This document shows, in pieces, positions 14,851-23,226 of a stretch of 23,233 nt of DNA. The translations under genes were made by a program, and so were the position numbers. How positions within the stretch are numbered: the stretch's first letter is position 1; the number at the start of each line of letters is the position of its first letter. The notes below the pieces were generated by a model. It did no database searches, was not told the DNA's origin, and saw only the letters and a program-made list of their open reading frames with translations. Source of the DNA: GCA-2731375 sp964590195 (GTDB taxonomy: Bacteria > Pseudomonadota > Alphaproteobacteria > GCA-2731375); NCBI GenBank assembly GCA_964590195.1, contig CAZPWJ010000080.1:1-23233 (forward strand), read 5' to 3'.

Positions 14851-16490
14851 GTTGCGCGCGGGCATTCGACAATGCTGGATTTTGGGAACCGCACCGTGAC
14901 GCGGGTGCCCTCGCCGAGTTTACTGTCGATCTCCAGCTTGCCGCCTTGCAATTCAACCAGTGAGTTGACGATGGACAGGCCGAGCCCGGCACCGCCCTCG
15001 GTGGCGAGATTATTGGGGTCAACCTGCGAGAACGGCAAGAGGACCATCTCTATATCCCCCCTGGCGATACCGAGGCCGTTGTCGGCGACGGTAATCGTGA
15101 CGCGGCCCTGACTATCCAGACAAGCGCTTACCGTTACCTCGCCGCCCGCGGGCGTGAACTTGATAGCATTGGAGAGCAGGTTAAGCAGGATTTGACGGGT
15201 CGCCCGATCATCGGCGCGGACTGTCGGCAGGCTGCCTATGGCTGAAGTATCCAGGTCCAGTCCCTTGCTCCTGGCCACCTGCCGCATGACCTCGCAGGAA
15301 GACCTGACGATACCGGCGATATTGATATCGTCAAAGTTCAACTCGTATTGCCCGGCCTCGATCCGTGAGAGGTCAAGAACATCATTGATCAGGTCCAGAA
15401 GATGCTCGCCGCTGGAGAATATGTGCCCGGCATAGTCCCGATAGCGCCCGTCGCCAAGCGGACCGAACATCTCGCTGCGCAGAATTTCGGAAAAACCCAT
15501 GATGGCGTTCAATGGCGTGCGCAACTCGTGGCTCATGGTGGCGAGAAACTGTGATTTAGCCCCGTTGGCCTGTTCCGCCCGCTCCTTTTCCTCGCGCAGC
15601 GCATCCTCCCGGTGCTTAAGATCCGTGACATCCGTATTGACCAGAAAGGTCGAGCCGTCGGGCGCCTTTTTTTCGCGTAACAGCAGCCAACGGCCGTCGG
15701 CCCGCTGTGATGGGATCGCCTCGTCAGTGGGCGCACGATGTTGGGCCATGCGGGCCCGCACGTACTCCTCCTCGCGGCCCGCTGCCTCGACGATGCGGCC
15801 ATGCGCGATATTATCGCGCACCATGTCCTCGAAAGTCATGCCGGGGCGCACATTCGCTGAAAGTTCGGGATTCAGGCTGTGGAACATACGGTTGCAGAAA
15901 ATCAACCTATCGTCGGGATCGAACAGGGCAAAGCCGTCGGACAGACTTTCCACCGCTTCCCTGAAGTGATTTTCCGACTCCTTCGTGGCTTCTTCCGCCT
16001 GTTTGCGCCTGGTAATGTCGATATGCCAAATGACGCTGGCATCAACCCCTTCGAAAATGATCGGTTGGGTGTTCATTAGAACCCACCAACGGGAGCCGTC
16101 GCTGCGTTTGCGTTCGGCCTCGAAGTTCAGCAGGACTTTTTCTTTCTGCAACCGCGACCAGGCTTCCTCTATGCGCGATGGGTCCACCCAGGTATCACCG
16201 ATGTCCCCCGCCAGCAGCTCCGCCCCCGTTCCCGATCCCAGCATTTCCACCAATGCCTGGTTAACGAAAAGACGGCGGCCATCTTCATTAGCCAGTATAG
16301 CGACGCCGATCGGACAGGTTTCAAGATTTTTGCGCAGCACTGGTTCATGATCCATGACGTCGGACGGCGTCAGGCTGGCTGCTAATATGGTCTCCAACTG
16401 CTCCACGCGCTGGCGTAACCTGGCGCATTCCGCAGCACCATCATGGTCGGCCGCAGCGGGGATATCCGCGTTATCTTCGCGCTTTGTCAT
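14844..16490 (-). CDS. Soluble PAS-PAS sensor histidine kinase
   Basis: A 548-residue kinase without membrane segments, so it senses inside the cytoplasm. In order it has a short coiled coil (about 20-40), PAS 1 (about 52-160, ending in the PAC-like VIWHIDITRRKQAEE), PAS 2 (about 172-295, LSDGFALFDPDDRLIFCNRMF, ending FLVNTDVTDLKHRE), a coiled linker, then the HisKA domain with the phospho-acceptor H321 in FLATMSHELRTPLNAIMGFSE. The ATPase domain follows, with N441 (LLNLLSNAIKF), D470 (VADNGLGIA), the F-box LLPFSQVD and G501-x-G503 (GGAGLGLSIV). PAS 2 has a seven-residue-class insertion typical of PAS_7-type modules. No response regulator is adjacent, so it is an orphan in this window. Its signal is unknown. 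Confidence 0.94.
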   Translation of the reverse strand: MTKREDNADIPAAADHDGAAECARLRQRVEQLETILAASLTPSDVMDHEPVLRKNLETCPIGVAILANEDGRRLFVNQALVEMLGSGTGAELLAGDIGDTWVDPSRIEEAWSRLQKEKVLLNFEAERKRSDGSRWWVLMNTQPIIFEGVDASVIWHIDITRRKQAEEATKESENHFREAVESLSDGFALFDPDDRLIFCNRMFHSLNPELSANVRPGMTFEDMVRDNIAHGRIVEAAGREEEYVRARMAQHRAPTDEAIPSQRADGRWLLLREKKAPDGSTFLVNTDVTDLKHREDALREEKERAEQANGAKSQFLATMSHELRTPLNAIMGFSEILRSEMFGPLGDGRYRDYAGHIFSSGEHLLDLINDVLDLSRIEAGQYELNFDDINIAGIVRSSCEVMRQVARSKGLDLDTSAIGSLPTVRADDRATRQILLNLLSNAIKFTPAGGEVTVSACLDSQGRVTITVADNGLGIARGDIEMVLLPFSQVDPNNLATEGGAGLGLSIVNSLVELQGGKLEIDSKLGEGTRVTVRFPKSSIVECPRATG

Positions 16491-16810
16491 TCTTTTTAAC
16501 TCGTCTCTTTTTGGGCAAAATTCGGCCCACGCACAACAAACTGGTTATCCCCATTGCAGTCTGTGCATCCGGCCGCGCCAGAAAACATATCGTTGATACG
16601 ATCTGAATTTTGACATATCGCCATACGGGTACATAATCGATCACGACAGTAAACAAATCATTATGCATCCAGCGGCTCTTGCCCATCTTGGCGCAGATGC
16701 CGCGTATATCCGCCATCTAGCAGACGGTCCCGGCATGCGGGGCATGGACCCCGGCGCGCCGCCGTCGTACTCTGGCCAAAATTTGTACAGAATACGCCGG
16801 AGAGAGCGTC
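16491..16810. other. Divergent spacer between kinase and GMC oxidoreductase genes
   Basis: This 320-base stretch holds no gene I can support. It contains CATATCG twice in direct orientation (near 16586 and 16614), the promoter at 16610-16637 and a leader of about 165 bases before the GMC start. The leader holds a small stem GGTCC/GGACC (about 16728-16750). Short open frames here have no ribosome sites. Confidence 0.6.
16610..16637 (+). promoter_or_regulatory. Strong sigma70-like promoter upstream of GMC oxidoreductase
   Basis: TTGACA (16610-16615, consensus) and CATAAT (16632-16637, 5 of 6) are separated by 16 bases. One CATATCG copy overlaps the -35. The implied start near 16644 leaves a leader of about 165 bases. 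Confidence 0.65.
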
Positions 16811-18403
16811 ATGGATTACGACTATATCATTGTGGGCGCCGGTTCCGCCGGCTGCGTTCTGGCCAACCGCTTGAGCGCCAATGGCCGGCACAAGGTGCTG
16901 GTGCTGGAAGCGGGCAAGAAGAGCAATTTCTGGACCCAGTTTCCCATCAGTTTCGCCCTGCTGCTGGACGATCCAAAAGCCAACTGGCGCTTCCGCTCGG
17001 AACCCGAGGAAGGTACCGCGAACCGCCCCATTCCGGTGCCTCGGGGTAAGGTTCTGGGCGGCTCCTCCGCCATCAACGGCCTGGTTTATGTGCGCGGGCA
17101 GCCGCTGGATTATGATACCTGGGCGCAACAGGGAAACCGGGGCTGGGATTTCGATACGGTAAAGACGCACTTTCGCAGGCTGGAAGATTTCGAGCGCGGC
17201 GATGACGGCATCCGCGGCGCGGGCGGGCCCATTCGCGTCTCTGAATGCAAGGATGAAACACCGCTCTACGATGCCTGGATCGCCGCCGCCGAAGAAATCG
17301 GCGTGCCCTTCAATCATGATTACAACGGCGCCACCCAGGAAGGCATCTGCAAGACCCAAACCACGATCCGCGACGGCAAGCGCGCCTCGGCCGCGGCCGG
17401 CTATCTGAAACCGGCCATGAACCGAAGCAATCTGACGGTCGAGACCGAAGTCATGGTCGAAAAGGTACTGCTGGACGGCAAACGCGCGGTCGGCGTGCAA
17501 TACCTCTCCAAGGGCCGGGTGGTGCAGGCCAAGGCCGGGGCGGAGGTCATATTGTCCGCCGGCGCCATCAAATCGCCGCAGATATTGGAGCTGTCCGGCA
17601 TTGGACAAGGGCAACGCCTGCAGGACCTTGGCATCGAGGTGCATCATAATCTATGGGGCGTAGGTGAAAGCCTGCGCGATCACATCGCCCCCCGTATGAA
17701 GTGGAAGGTGACCCAGCAGAACGTGACCTATAATGGCAAGGTCAATGGCCTGGGCCTGGGCTGGCAGGCCTTGCGCTATGCCTTTAACCGCCGGGGTTTC
17801 GTCGGCATGCCGTCGGCGCCCATGCTAGCCTTCATGCGTACGCGGGATGAATTGGAAACCCCCGATATCCAGCTGCATCTGGTGCCCTTCCGCTACGATG
17901 ATCCGAACAAGCGCTATCTGGGCAAGGAACCGGGCATGATCGCCACGGTCTATCAATGCCGCCCCGACAGCATGGGCCATATTCATGCCCGATCGAGCAA
18001 CCCGAACGACGCACCGGCCATCAACTTCAATTTCCTGGCCGCCGAGACCGACCGCCGCTGTTTGCTGGATGGTACGCAAAAGGTCCGCGACTTCATAAAT
18101 GCAGCCGCACTTGACGCCTATCGCGGCGTCGAGGAGGCGCCGGGCGAAGAGATCCAGGGCGATGACGCCATGCTGGACTGGATCCGCCGCACCGCCGAGA
18201 CCACCTATCACCCAACGGGCACCTGCCGCATGGGCACCGCCGACCGCAATGTGGTCGACGAACGCCTGCGCGTGCACGGCATAGCGGGTCTGCGTGTCGT
18301 GGATGCCTCCATCATGCCCACGCTGGTGTCAGGCAATACCAATGCGGCCTGCCTAATGATCGGCGAAAAAGGCGCCGAAATGGTGCTGGAGGACGCTGCC
18401 TAA
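16811..18403 (+). CDS. GMC-family FAD-dependent oxidoreductase (choline/alcohol dehydrogenase-like)
   Basis: This 530-residue flavoenzyme oxidises an alcohol to an aldehyde or ketone. The N-terminal dinucleotide fold is complete (IIVGAGSAGCVLANRL with G9, G11, G14, and E33 for the ribose). The first GMC signature is GKVLGGSSAINGLVYVRG (about 79-96) and the second is GAIKSPQILELSGIG (about 251-265). The catalytic His is H467 in TTYHPTGTCRMG, and the C-terminal SGNTNAACLMIGEKGA holds the partner Asn. There is no signal peptide. The substrate is uncertain: choline, aliphatic alcohols and PEG are all family substrates. GGAGAGAG lies 5-6 bases before the ATG. It is convergent with the MetE-like gene, 9 bases apart. 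Confidence 0.94.
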   Translation: MDYDYIIVGAGSAGCVLANRLSANGRHKVLVLEAGKKSNFWTQFPISFALLLDDPKANWRFRSEPEEGTANRPIPVPRGKVLGGSSAINGLVYVRGQPLDYDTWAQQGNRGWDFDTVKTHFRRLEDFERGDDGIRGAGGPIRVSECKDETPLYDAWIAAAEEIGVPFNHDYNGATQEGICKTQTTIRDGKRASAAAGYLKPAMNRSNLTVETEVMVEKVLLDGKRAVGVQYLSKGRVVQAKAGAEVILSAGAIKSPQILELSGIGQGQRLQDLGIEVHHNLWGVGESLRDHIAPRMKWKVTQQNVTYNGKVNGLGLGWQALRYAFNRRGFVGMPSAPMLAFMRTRDELETPDIQLHLVPFRYDDPNKRYLGKEPGMIATVYQCRPDSMGHIHARSSNPNDAPAINFNFLAAETDRRCLLDGTQKVRDFINAAALDAYRGVEEAPGEEIQGDDAMLDWIRRTAETTYHPTGTCRMGTADRNVVDERLRVHGIAGLRVVDASIMPTLVSGNTNAACLMIGEKGAEMVLEDAA

Positions 18404-18412
18404 AAAAGCTGT

Positions 18413-19516
18413 CTAAACCTCGCCCCAAACCTGCATGGCGGTTTCGACGATGCGGGCCAGCTTAGCCTGCTCCACATCCACCGTGATCGGGTTGCCGGAG
18501 ACGGCGGAGGCGAAACCGCATTGCGGTGACAGGGACAGCCGCTCCAACGGTACATATTGCGCGGCCTGATCGATGCGCCTGGCCAGGGCATCGGCGCTTT
18601 CCAGCGCCGCCAGTTTTGAGCTGACCAGGCCCAGCACGATGTGCTTGTCATCGGGCACCAGGGCCAGGGGTTCGAAGTCCCCTGCCCGGTCGGTATCGTA
18701 TTCCAGGAAAAAGGCATCCACCGCCAGGTCGTTAAACAGGCGTTCCGCCACCGGCCCATAGCCGCCTTGCGAGAGATACTTGCCCTTGAAATTGCCCCGG
18801 CACAGATGCAGGCCGCACGTCATGCCTTCGGGCCGGCCGCCGACGGCGTCATTGATGGCATCGATATAGACGCCGATCAGATCGTCGGGATCGGCGCCAC
18901 CCGCGCGTACCTGTTCCCGGACCGCCGGATCGCAGAGCATGGCAAGCGGCACTTCATCCATCTGGATATAACGCGCGCCCATGGCCGCCAGTTCGTCTAT
19001 CTCCTGGCGGAAGACCTCGGCGAAGTCGGCGAAGAAATCCCGTGGCGTGGGATAGACCGACGGGTCGATACCGCCAACGGGGCGATAGAAATGAAAGGTC
19101 GGCAGGGACGGCATGGTGATTTTAGGGGTCGCCTTGGCGATGCCTTTCAGAAAGCCGAATTCGCCCGTGGAGAAACCCCGTTCACGGCGCACCTTGCCCT
19201 CCACATGGGCCGCGATGAAACTTTGTTCATGGCCGTGATCATCGTGGAATTTGAACTCCGCCTCGCGCACGGACAGCCCCGAGACGGGCCCTATGACATG
19301 GCCCCAGTACGAGCCCCGGCGGAATTCGCCGTCCGTTACCAGGCCCAGGCCGGCATCCTGCTGCAAGGCGACAACGTCGCGGATCGCCACGTCCTGGATT
19401 TCCGTAAAGGCGGCATCGTCGATCTCGCCCGCAGCATGCTGGCGGAAAGCGGCAGTCAGTTCCTTGGGGCGCAGCAGGCTGCCCACATGTTCGGCACGGA
19501 AAGGCGGCGGGGCCAT
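18413..19516 (-). CDS. MetE C-domain-like zinc methyltransferase (cobalamin-independent methionine synthase family)
   Basis: This 367-residue single-domain protein matches the C-terminal catalytic barrel of MetE (full MetE is about 750 residues). The zinc ligands are all visible: H237-x-C239 (LHLCRGN), E272 (FLEYDTDRAG) and C333 (LSPQCGFAS). HVGSLLRP near the start and YIQMDEVPLA also fit. The family transfers alkyl groups to thiols, and stand-alone members include YxjG-like and epoxyalkane:CoM transferase-like proteins. Lacking the N-terminal folate-binding half of MetE, it may use another methyl donor. I chose ATG 19516, which has AAGGAGA 7 bases upstream, over an in-frame start at 19540. 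It is divergent from the glycosylase gene. Confidence 0.88.
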   Translation of the reverse strand: MAPPPFRAEHVGSLLRPKELTAAFRQHAAGEIDDAAFTEIQDVAIRDVVALQQDAGLGLVTDGEFRRGSYWGHVIGPVSGLSVREAEFKFHDDHGHEQSFIAAHVEGKVRRERGFSTGEFGFLKGIAKATPKITMPSLPTFHFYRPVGGIDPSVYPTPRDFFADFAEVFRQEIDELAAMGARYIQMDEVPLAMLCDPAVREQVRAGGADPDDLIGVYIDAINDAVGGRPEGMTCGLHLCRGNFKGKYLSQGGYGPVAERLFNDLAVDAFFLEYDTDRAGDFEPLALVPDDKHIVLGLVSSKLAALESADALARRIDQAAQYVPLERLSLSPQCGFASAVSGNPITVDVEQAKLARIVETAMQVWGEV

Positions 19517-19566
19517 GGCGGTCTCCTTAACTAATGTCACGCGCTATTTTGATATAGCCATGCCCC

Positions 19567-19588
19567 GGCGTCACGTTAAACTGACGCC
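19567..19588. promoter_or_regulatory. Inverted repeat abutting the glycosylase start codon
   Basis: GGCGTCA (19567-19573) and TGACGCC (19582-19588) form a perfect 7-bp inverted repeat with an 8-nt spacer. It ends exactly at the ATG at 19589, in place of a ribosome site. It could be an operator or a 5' hairpin in the divergent region. Confidence 0.5.
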
Positions 19589-20257
19589 ATGACCTCATTT
19601 AAAGATATCCAGGCTGCGGCCATCGAACGTAACGGCGGCATGGCGGCCCTGAAAAAGAAATTGCCGGCGGCGAAACCGGCCCGCGCCCTGAAAGCGGTTA
19701 GTGATGACCGTTATCTCTCGCAAATGTCCCTCAGGGTGTTCAGCGCCGGGCTGAAACATTCCATGGTGCGGGACAAATGGCCGGCTTTCGAGGAAGTGTT
19801 TCATGGTTTCGAACCCCGCAAGGTGCATGCCATGGCGGACGAGGATCTGGAAGCCCTGATGGGCGAGGCCCGCATCATCCGCCATTGGGGCAAGATTAAG
19901 TCGGTGCGCGCCAACGCCGCCGCGATGTTGCAGATCGCTGATGAAGAGGGTGGCATGGGCGCCTGGTTGGCAGCTTGGCAACCGGAACAAACCGTCGAGT
20001 TGTGGGATCAGTTGAGCAAGCGTTTCAACCAACTGGGCGGCAATTCCGGCCCGTACTTCCTGCGCATGGTGGGCAAGGATAGCTTTAACCTGACGCCCTA
20101 TGTATTGAGCGCCCTGAAACACTGGTCGCTTTATGACGGCAACGGTAAGAGCAAGCGCGAACGAGCCAAGGTGCAGGAGGTTTTCAACACCCTCCGAGAA
20201 GACAGCGGCCTGCCGCTGTGCCAGATCTCCATGACCCTGGCGCAATCGGTTGACTAA
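19589..20257 (+). CDS. DNA-3-methyladenine glycosylase I family protein
   Basis: A 222-residue helix-hairpin-helix glycosylase of the Tag family, which excises 3-methyladenine from alkylated DNA. Family blocks are visible in order: FKDIQAAAIERNGGMAAL, DDRYLSQMSLRVFSAGLKHSMVRDKWPAFEEVFHGF (31-73), ARIIRHWGKIKSVRANAAAML, GSF-like GGMGAWLAAW, FNQLGGNSGPYFLRMVGKD and the closing LPLCQISMTLAQSVD. It is longer than E. coli Tag (187) and lacks Tag's N-terminal Cys and the C-terminal His-x3-Cys zinc snap, so it belongs to a divergent branch. No ribosome site precedes the ATG. It heads a same-strand run of four genes, and its stop is 28 bases before the next ATG. Confidence 0.87.
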   Translation: MTSFKDIQAAAIERNGGMAALKKKLPAAKPARALKAVSDDRYLSQMSLRVFSAGLKHSMVRDKWPAFEEVFHGFEPRKVHAMADEDLEALMGEARIIRHWGKIKSVRANAAAMLQIADEEGGMGAWLAAWQPEQTVELWDQLSKRFNQLGGNSGPYFLRMVGKDSFNLTPYVLSALKHWSLYDGNGKSKRERAKVQEVFNTLREDSGLPLCQISMTLAQSVD

Positions 20258-20285
20258 TACCTACGAGCAAGGGTGGAAAGTTGAT

Positions 20286-21293
20286 ATGACGGACTGGAAC
20301 ATTTCTGAAAAAGCGGCGGCCCTGCACCGCGAGGCCATGGTCTGGGACAATAATTTTCCCTTCTCTCCGGTATGCGGTTCACAGGCGGCGCACGTGGCCA
20401 CGCTGGGCCGCATGGCGGCGAGCGGCTACGACTGCGTCAACATTACCGTGGCCTCCGACAACAACAATATGGCATCGGCGGTCGAGGCCATCTCGCGCGC
20501 GCGGTCATATTTTCTGGCACATCCCGATGATTACGTTTTGGTCGATAGCGCGGCGGACGTCGCGGCGGCCAAGGCGGCGGGCAAGCTGGCTATCGTTTTC
20601 GGATTCCAGGGCACCCTGCCGTTTGAACGCGATGTTGGCCTGGTAGAGGTGTTTTATCGCCTCGGCGTGCGGCAGGCGTTGATGGCCTACAACCAGAAAA
20701 ACAATGTGGGCGACGGCTGTCACGAACGCACCGATGCCGGGCTTAGCCGTTTCGGTATCGAGATCGTGCAGGCCATGGAACGGGTCGGTATGCTGGTCGA
20801 CTGCACCCACACGGGCTACCGCACCGCAATGGATGTGTTCGATGTCGCGACCGGGCCCGTGGTCTTTACCCATTCAAATCCGAGTGCCCTTGTCGAACAT
20901 GAACGCAATATTCCCGACGCGTTGGCCAAGGCCTGTGCCGCCACCGGCGGCGTGGTCGGGGTCAATGGCATCGGCATTTTCCTCGGCGGCAACGACGCCT
21001 CGACCGAGGCGCTGTTTCGGCATCTTGATCATTGGGTACAGCTGATCGGCGCGCGGCATGTGGGCATCGGCCTTGATTTTGTCTCGGAACTCGATGCCCT
21101 GAATGCCTTTGTGCGCACCAGGGCCGATAAGTACCCCGAGGGGCAGAGCTATGATGTGGATGTCCGCGCCGTCGATCCCGAACAGATCCCGGAGCTGACC
21201 GAACTGATGCTGCAAAGCGGCTATGGCGACGATGATATCCGCGGCATTCTTGGTGGCAACTGGCAACGCCTGGCGCGCGACGTGTGGCGCTAA
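20286..21293 (+). CDS. Membrane-dipeptidase-like protein (peptidase M19 family)
   Basis: A 335-residue TIM-barrel protein of the renal dipeptidase/M19 amidohydrolase family. Retained motifs are VDCTHTGYRTAMDV (H175), VFTHSNPSAL (H196) and HVGIGLDF (D264), together with GVRQALMAYNQKN. The canonical first motif D-x-H-x-D is replaced by WDNNFPFSP (D21 onward), and the bridging Glu is a Gln in FGFQGT (Q108), so one metal site is likely altered. No signal peptide or lipobox is seen, so despite the family name it is probably cytoplasmic. I chose ATG 20286 (AGGGTGG about 9 bases upstream). An in-frame TTG at 20250 overlapping the glycosylase gene is possible. Related proteins occur in catabolic clusters as putative amidases, and the substrate is unknown. 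Confidence 0.85.
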   Translation: MTDWNISEKAAALHREAMVWDNNFPFSPVCGSQAAHVATLGRMAASGYDCVNITVASDNNNMASAVEAISRARSYFLAHPDDYVLVDSAADVAAAKAAGKLAIVFGFQGTLPFERDVGLVEVFYRLGVRQALMAYNQKNNVGDGCHERTDAGLSRFGIEIVQAMERVGMLVDCTHTGYRTAMDVFDVATGPVVFTHSNPSALVEHERNIPDALAKACAATGGVVGVNGIGIFLGGNDASTEALFRHLDHWVQLIGARHVGIGLDFVSELDALNAFVRTRADKYPEGQSYDVDVRAVDPEQIPELTELMLQSGYGDDDIRGILGGNWQRLARDVWR

Positions 21294-21372
21294 CGCAATC
21301 AAGCGACTAGTCAGCCCGGCGATCAGCGGCTAACTTTAGTTTTCGTTCGTCAATCGTTGAGGAGTAGCAGAG

Positions 21373-22230
21373 ATGCCCGCACACACCGCCGCCGCCGGCT
21401 CGGAACTGGATGTCCACAATGTCGCCATGACCACCCGCATGGCGCTGGCCTATGCCGCCGGCATCGCCGACACTTCCACGCAAGTTTTTGATGACGACCG
21501 CGAGGGCGGCATCATCGCGCCGCCGCAATTTTGCGTCAGGCTGGAATGGCCGGTGGTCGATGGCCAGATTTCTCGAAGCGTGGTGGGCATGACGGCGGAG
21601 GAAAAGGTACGCGGCGTTCATTACATCCAGGATTCGATCTTTCACCAACCCATCCACCCCGGCATGAACCTGCGCACAACGGGAAACATCGCCGCCATTC
21701 GCCGCACCCGCGCCGGCTCGCTCACGGTGACCAAGCTGCCGACGATCGATGTCGATACAGGGGAACCGGTTGTGACCTCGTGGTCCAGCGGCATCGCCCG
21801 CGATGTGGAGGTGGTGGGCGAGGATACTACCCTGGAAAGCCCACCCGCCGTACCGGAAGGCAGCGGCGAGGTGATGGAAGAGGTCGAAATTTTTATCCCC
21901 CGCGAAATGCCGCACAGCTATACCGAATGCGCCGATATCTGGAATCCCATTCATACGGAACGGGAAGTAGCGATCGGTTCCGGCCTGCCGGACATTATCC
22001 TGCACGGCACAGCCACCTGGGCCCTGGCCGGGCGCGAGGTCATGCGGGCCTGCTGCGACGGCGATCCGGCGCGGCTGAAAAGGCTTTACGGCCGTTTCAC
22101 GGCGATGGTCATTCCCGGCAGCACAATAAGGGTCGAGCTGCACAAACCCCTCGATAACGTGGTCGGCTTCACGGTTTACAACGCCGAGGGCGCCGCCGCC
22201 GTTTCCAACGGGATCGCGGTCATCGGCTAG
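21373..22230 (+). CDS. MaoC-like hot-dog-fold protein (double hot dog)
   Basis: A 285-residue protein with two hot-dog halves, as in MaoC/hydratase-2 enzymes that add water to enoyl-CoA or, in relatives, act on mesaconyl- or methylmalyl-type thioesters. The N-terminal half (about 15-140) is the inactive-type MaoC_dehydrat_N fold (RLEWPVVDGQISRSVVGMT, LRTTGNIAAIRRTRAGSLTV). The C-terminal half carries the hydratase signature IWNPIHTEREVA with H194, followed by GLPDIILHGTATWALAG (H211). The usual D-x4-H catalytic Asp is not in register: D188 is one position further away and I189 occupies its place. GAGGAG sits 8 bases before the ATG. It follows the M19 gene by 79 bases and the binding protein gene follows 30 bases later. 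Confidence 0.82.
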   Translation: MPAHTAAAGSELDVHNVAMTTRMALAYAAGIADTSTQVFDDDREGGIIAPPQFCVRLEWPVVDGQISRSVVGMTAEEKVRGVHYIQDSIFHQPIHPGMNLRTTGNIAAIRRTRAGSLTVTKLPTIDVDTGEPVVTSWSSGIARDVEVVGEDTTLESPPAVPEGSGEVMEEVEIFIPREMPHSYTECADIWNPIHTEREVAIGSGLPDIILHGTATWALAGREVMRACCDGDPARLKRLYGRFTAMVIPGSTIRVELHKPLDNVVGFTVYNAEGAAAVSNGIAVIG

Positions 22231-22260
22231 GTTTGCTGTACAGACCTGCGTCAGGGTTCA

Positions 22261-23226
22261 TTGATGTTGCGTAAAAACCGAGCGTTTAATTTTCTCATCG
22301 CCGTTTTTGCGCTCGGCGTGGGCGGCATCCTTTTTCCCGATAGCGGAGGCAACGCGGCCGCCGCCAAGGAAGATAGCGGACAGGCGCGGATGTTGGAGTT
22401 TTCCGCGTCCGAGCAGCGCTATCTGCGGCAGAAAAAGCGCGTCAGCATGTGTATCGATCCTGACTGGATGCCCTATGAAAGGATCGATAAACAGGGCCGG
22501 CATGAGGGCATGTCGGCTGATTACATGGCCCTTTTCGAGAAGCGTATCGGGGTGCCGATCGAACTCGTTCCGACGAAATCATGGAGCGAGTCCACGGATT
22601 TCGCCAAGGCGCGGAAATGCGACATCCTCTCAATGCTCAACAAGTCGCCGGAACGGAGCCAATACCTGAATTTCACGGAGCCCTATATTCAATCACAAAG
22701 CGTTGTCGTTACCCGCGACGATGTCACTTACCTGGATGGCCTGAAATCGGTCGGTACGCGAAGCCTGTCCGTACCCAAGGGCTATGTCTTCGAGGAACGG
22801 ATACGAAAAGACTACCCGAACATCAAGCTGGTCTTGGTGGAGACGGTCCGAGAAGGGCTAAACAAAGTTTCCAACGGCGAGGTTTTCGCCCATTTGGGCT
22901 CCATTTTCATTGTCGTCAACGAGATTCAAAAAAATCAACTCAGCAATCTGAAGATCTCGGGCCATTCGGAGTACGAGATGAATTTTCGGATCGGGGTGCG
23001 CAAGGATGACCCTTTGCTGCTTTTCGTCCTGAACAAGGCCGTCGGCTCTCTAAGCGAGGCCGAACATATTCGCATCCGGCGAAGCTGGACCGCCACCAAA
23101 CTTGAACATGGTGTTGATTATTCACTGCTTTGGAAAGTCATTGGCGGCGCCTTGGCGCTACTTATCGCCGTCATGTTCTGGTGTCTGACGTCAGCACCCC
23201 TGGGACATATTGAAGTGTTTTCATAA
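22261..23226 (+). CDS. Membrane-anchored periplasmic substrate-binding domain (SBP_bac_3-like), short form
   Basis: A 321-residue protein with a basic N-terminus and hydrophobic segment (about 9-28), an extracytoplasmic type-2 periplasmic binding domain (about 50-285: VSMCIDPDWMPYERIDKQG, DILSMLNKSPERSQYLNFTEPY, LSVPKGY, RIGVRKDDPLLLFVLNKAV), and a second membrane segment (about 290-312: LLWKVIGGALALLIAVMFW). The phrase LEHGVDYSLLWKV is typical of sensor proteins in which a kinase or diguanylate cyclase follows the membrane. Here a stop comes 11 residues after the helix and no other frame stays open in the remaining bases. GGGAGGA right after the stop (23227-23233) suggests another gene begins just outside the window. 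The TCAGGG ribosome site precedes ATG 22261. Confidence 0.85.
   Translation: MMLRKNRAFNFLIAVFALGVGGILFPDSGGNAAAAKEDSGQARMLEFSASEQRYLRQKKRVSMCIDPDWMPYERIDKQGRHEGMSADYMALFEKRIGVPIELVPTKSWSESTDFAKARKCDILSMLNKSPERSQYLNFTEPYIQSQSVVVTRDDVTYLDGLKSVGTRSLSVPKGYVFEERIRKDYPNIKLVLVETVREGLNKVSNGEVFAHLGSIFIVVNEIQKNQLSNLKISGHSEYEMNFRIGVRKDDPLLLFVLNKAVGSLSEAEHIRIRRSWTATKLEHGVDYSLLWKVIGGALALLIAVMFWCLTSAPLGHIEVFS

Noticed and set aside
16663..17049. Open frame starting just after the GMC promoter
   Set aside because: It overlaps the first 239 bases of the GMC gene in another frame, has no ribosome site, and the encoded sequence is low-complexity without a recognisable motif.
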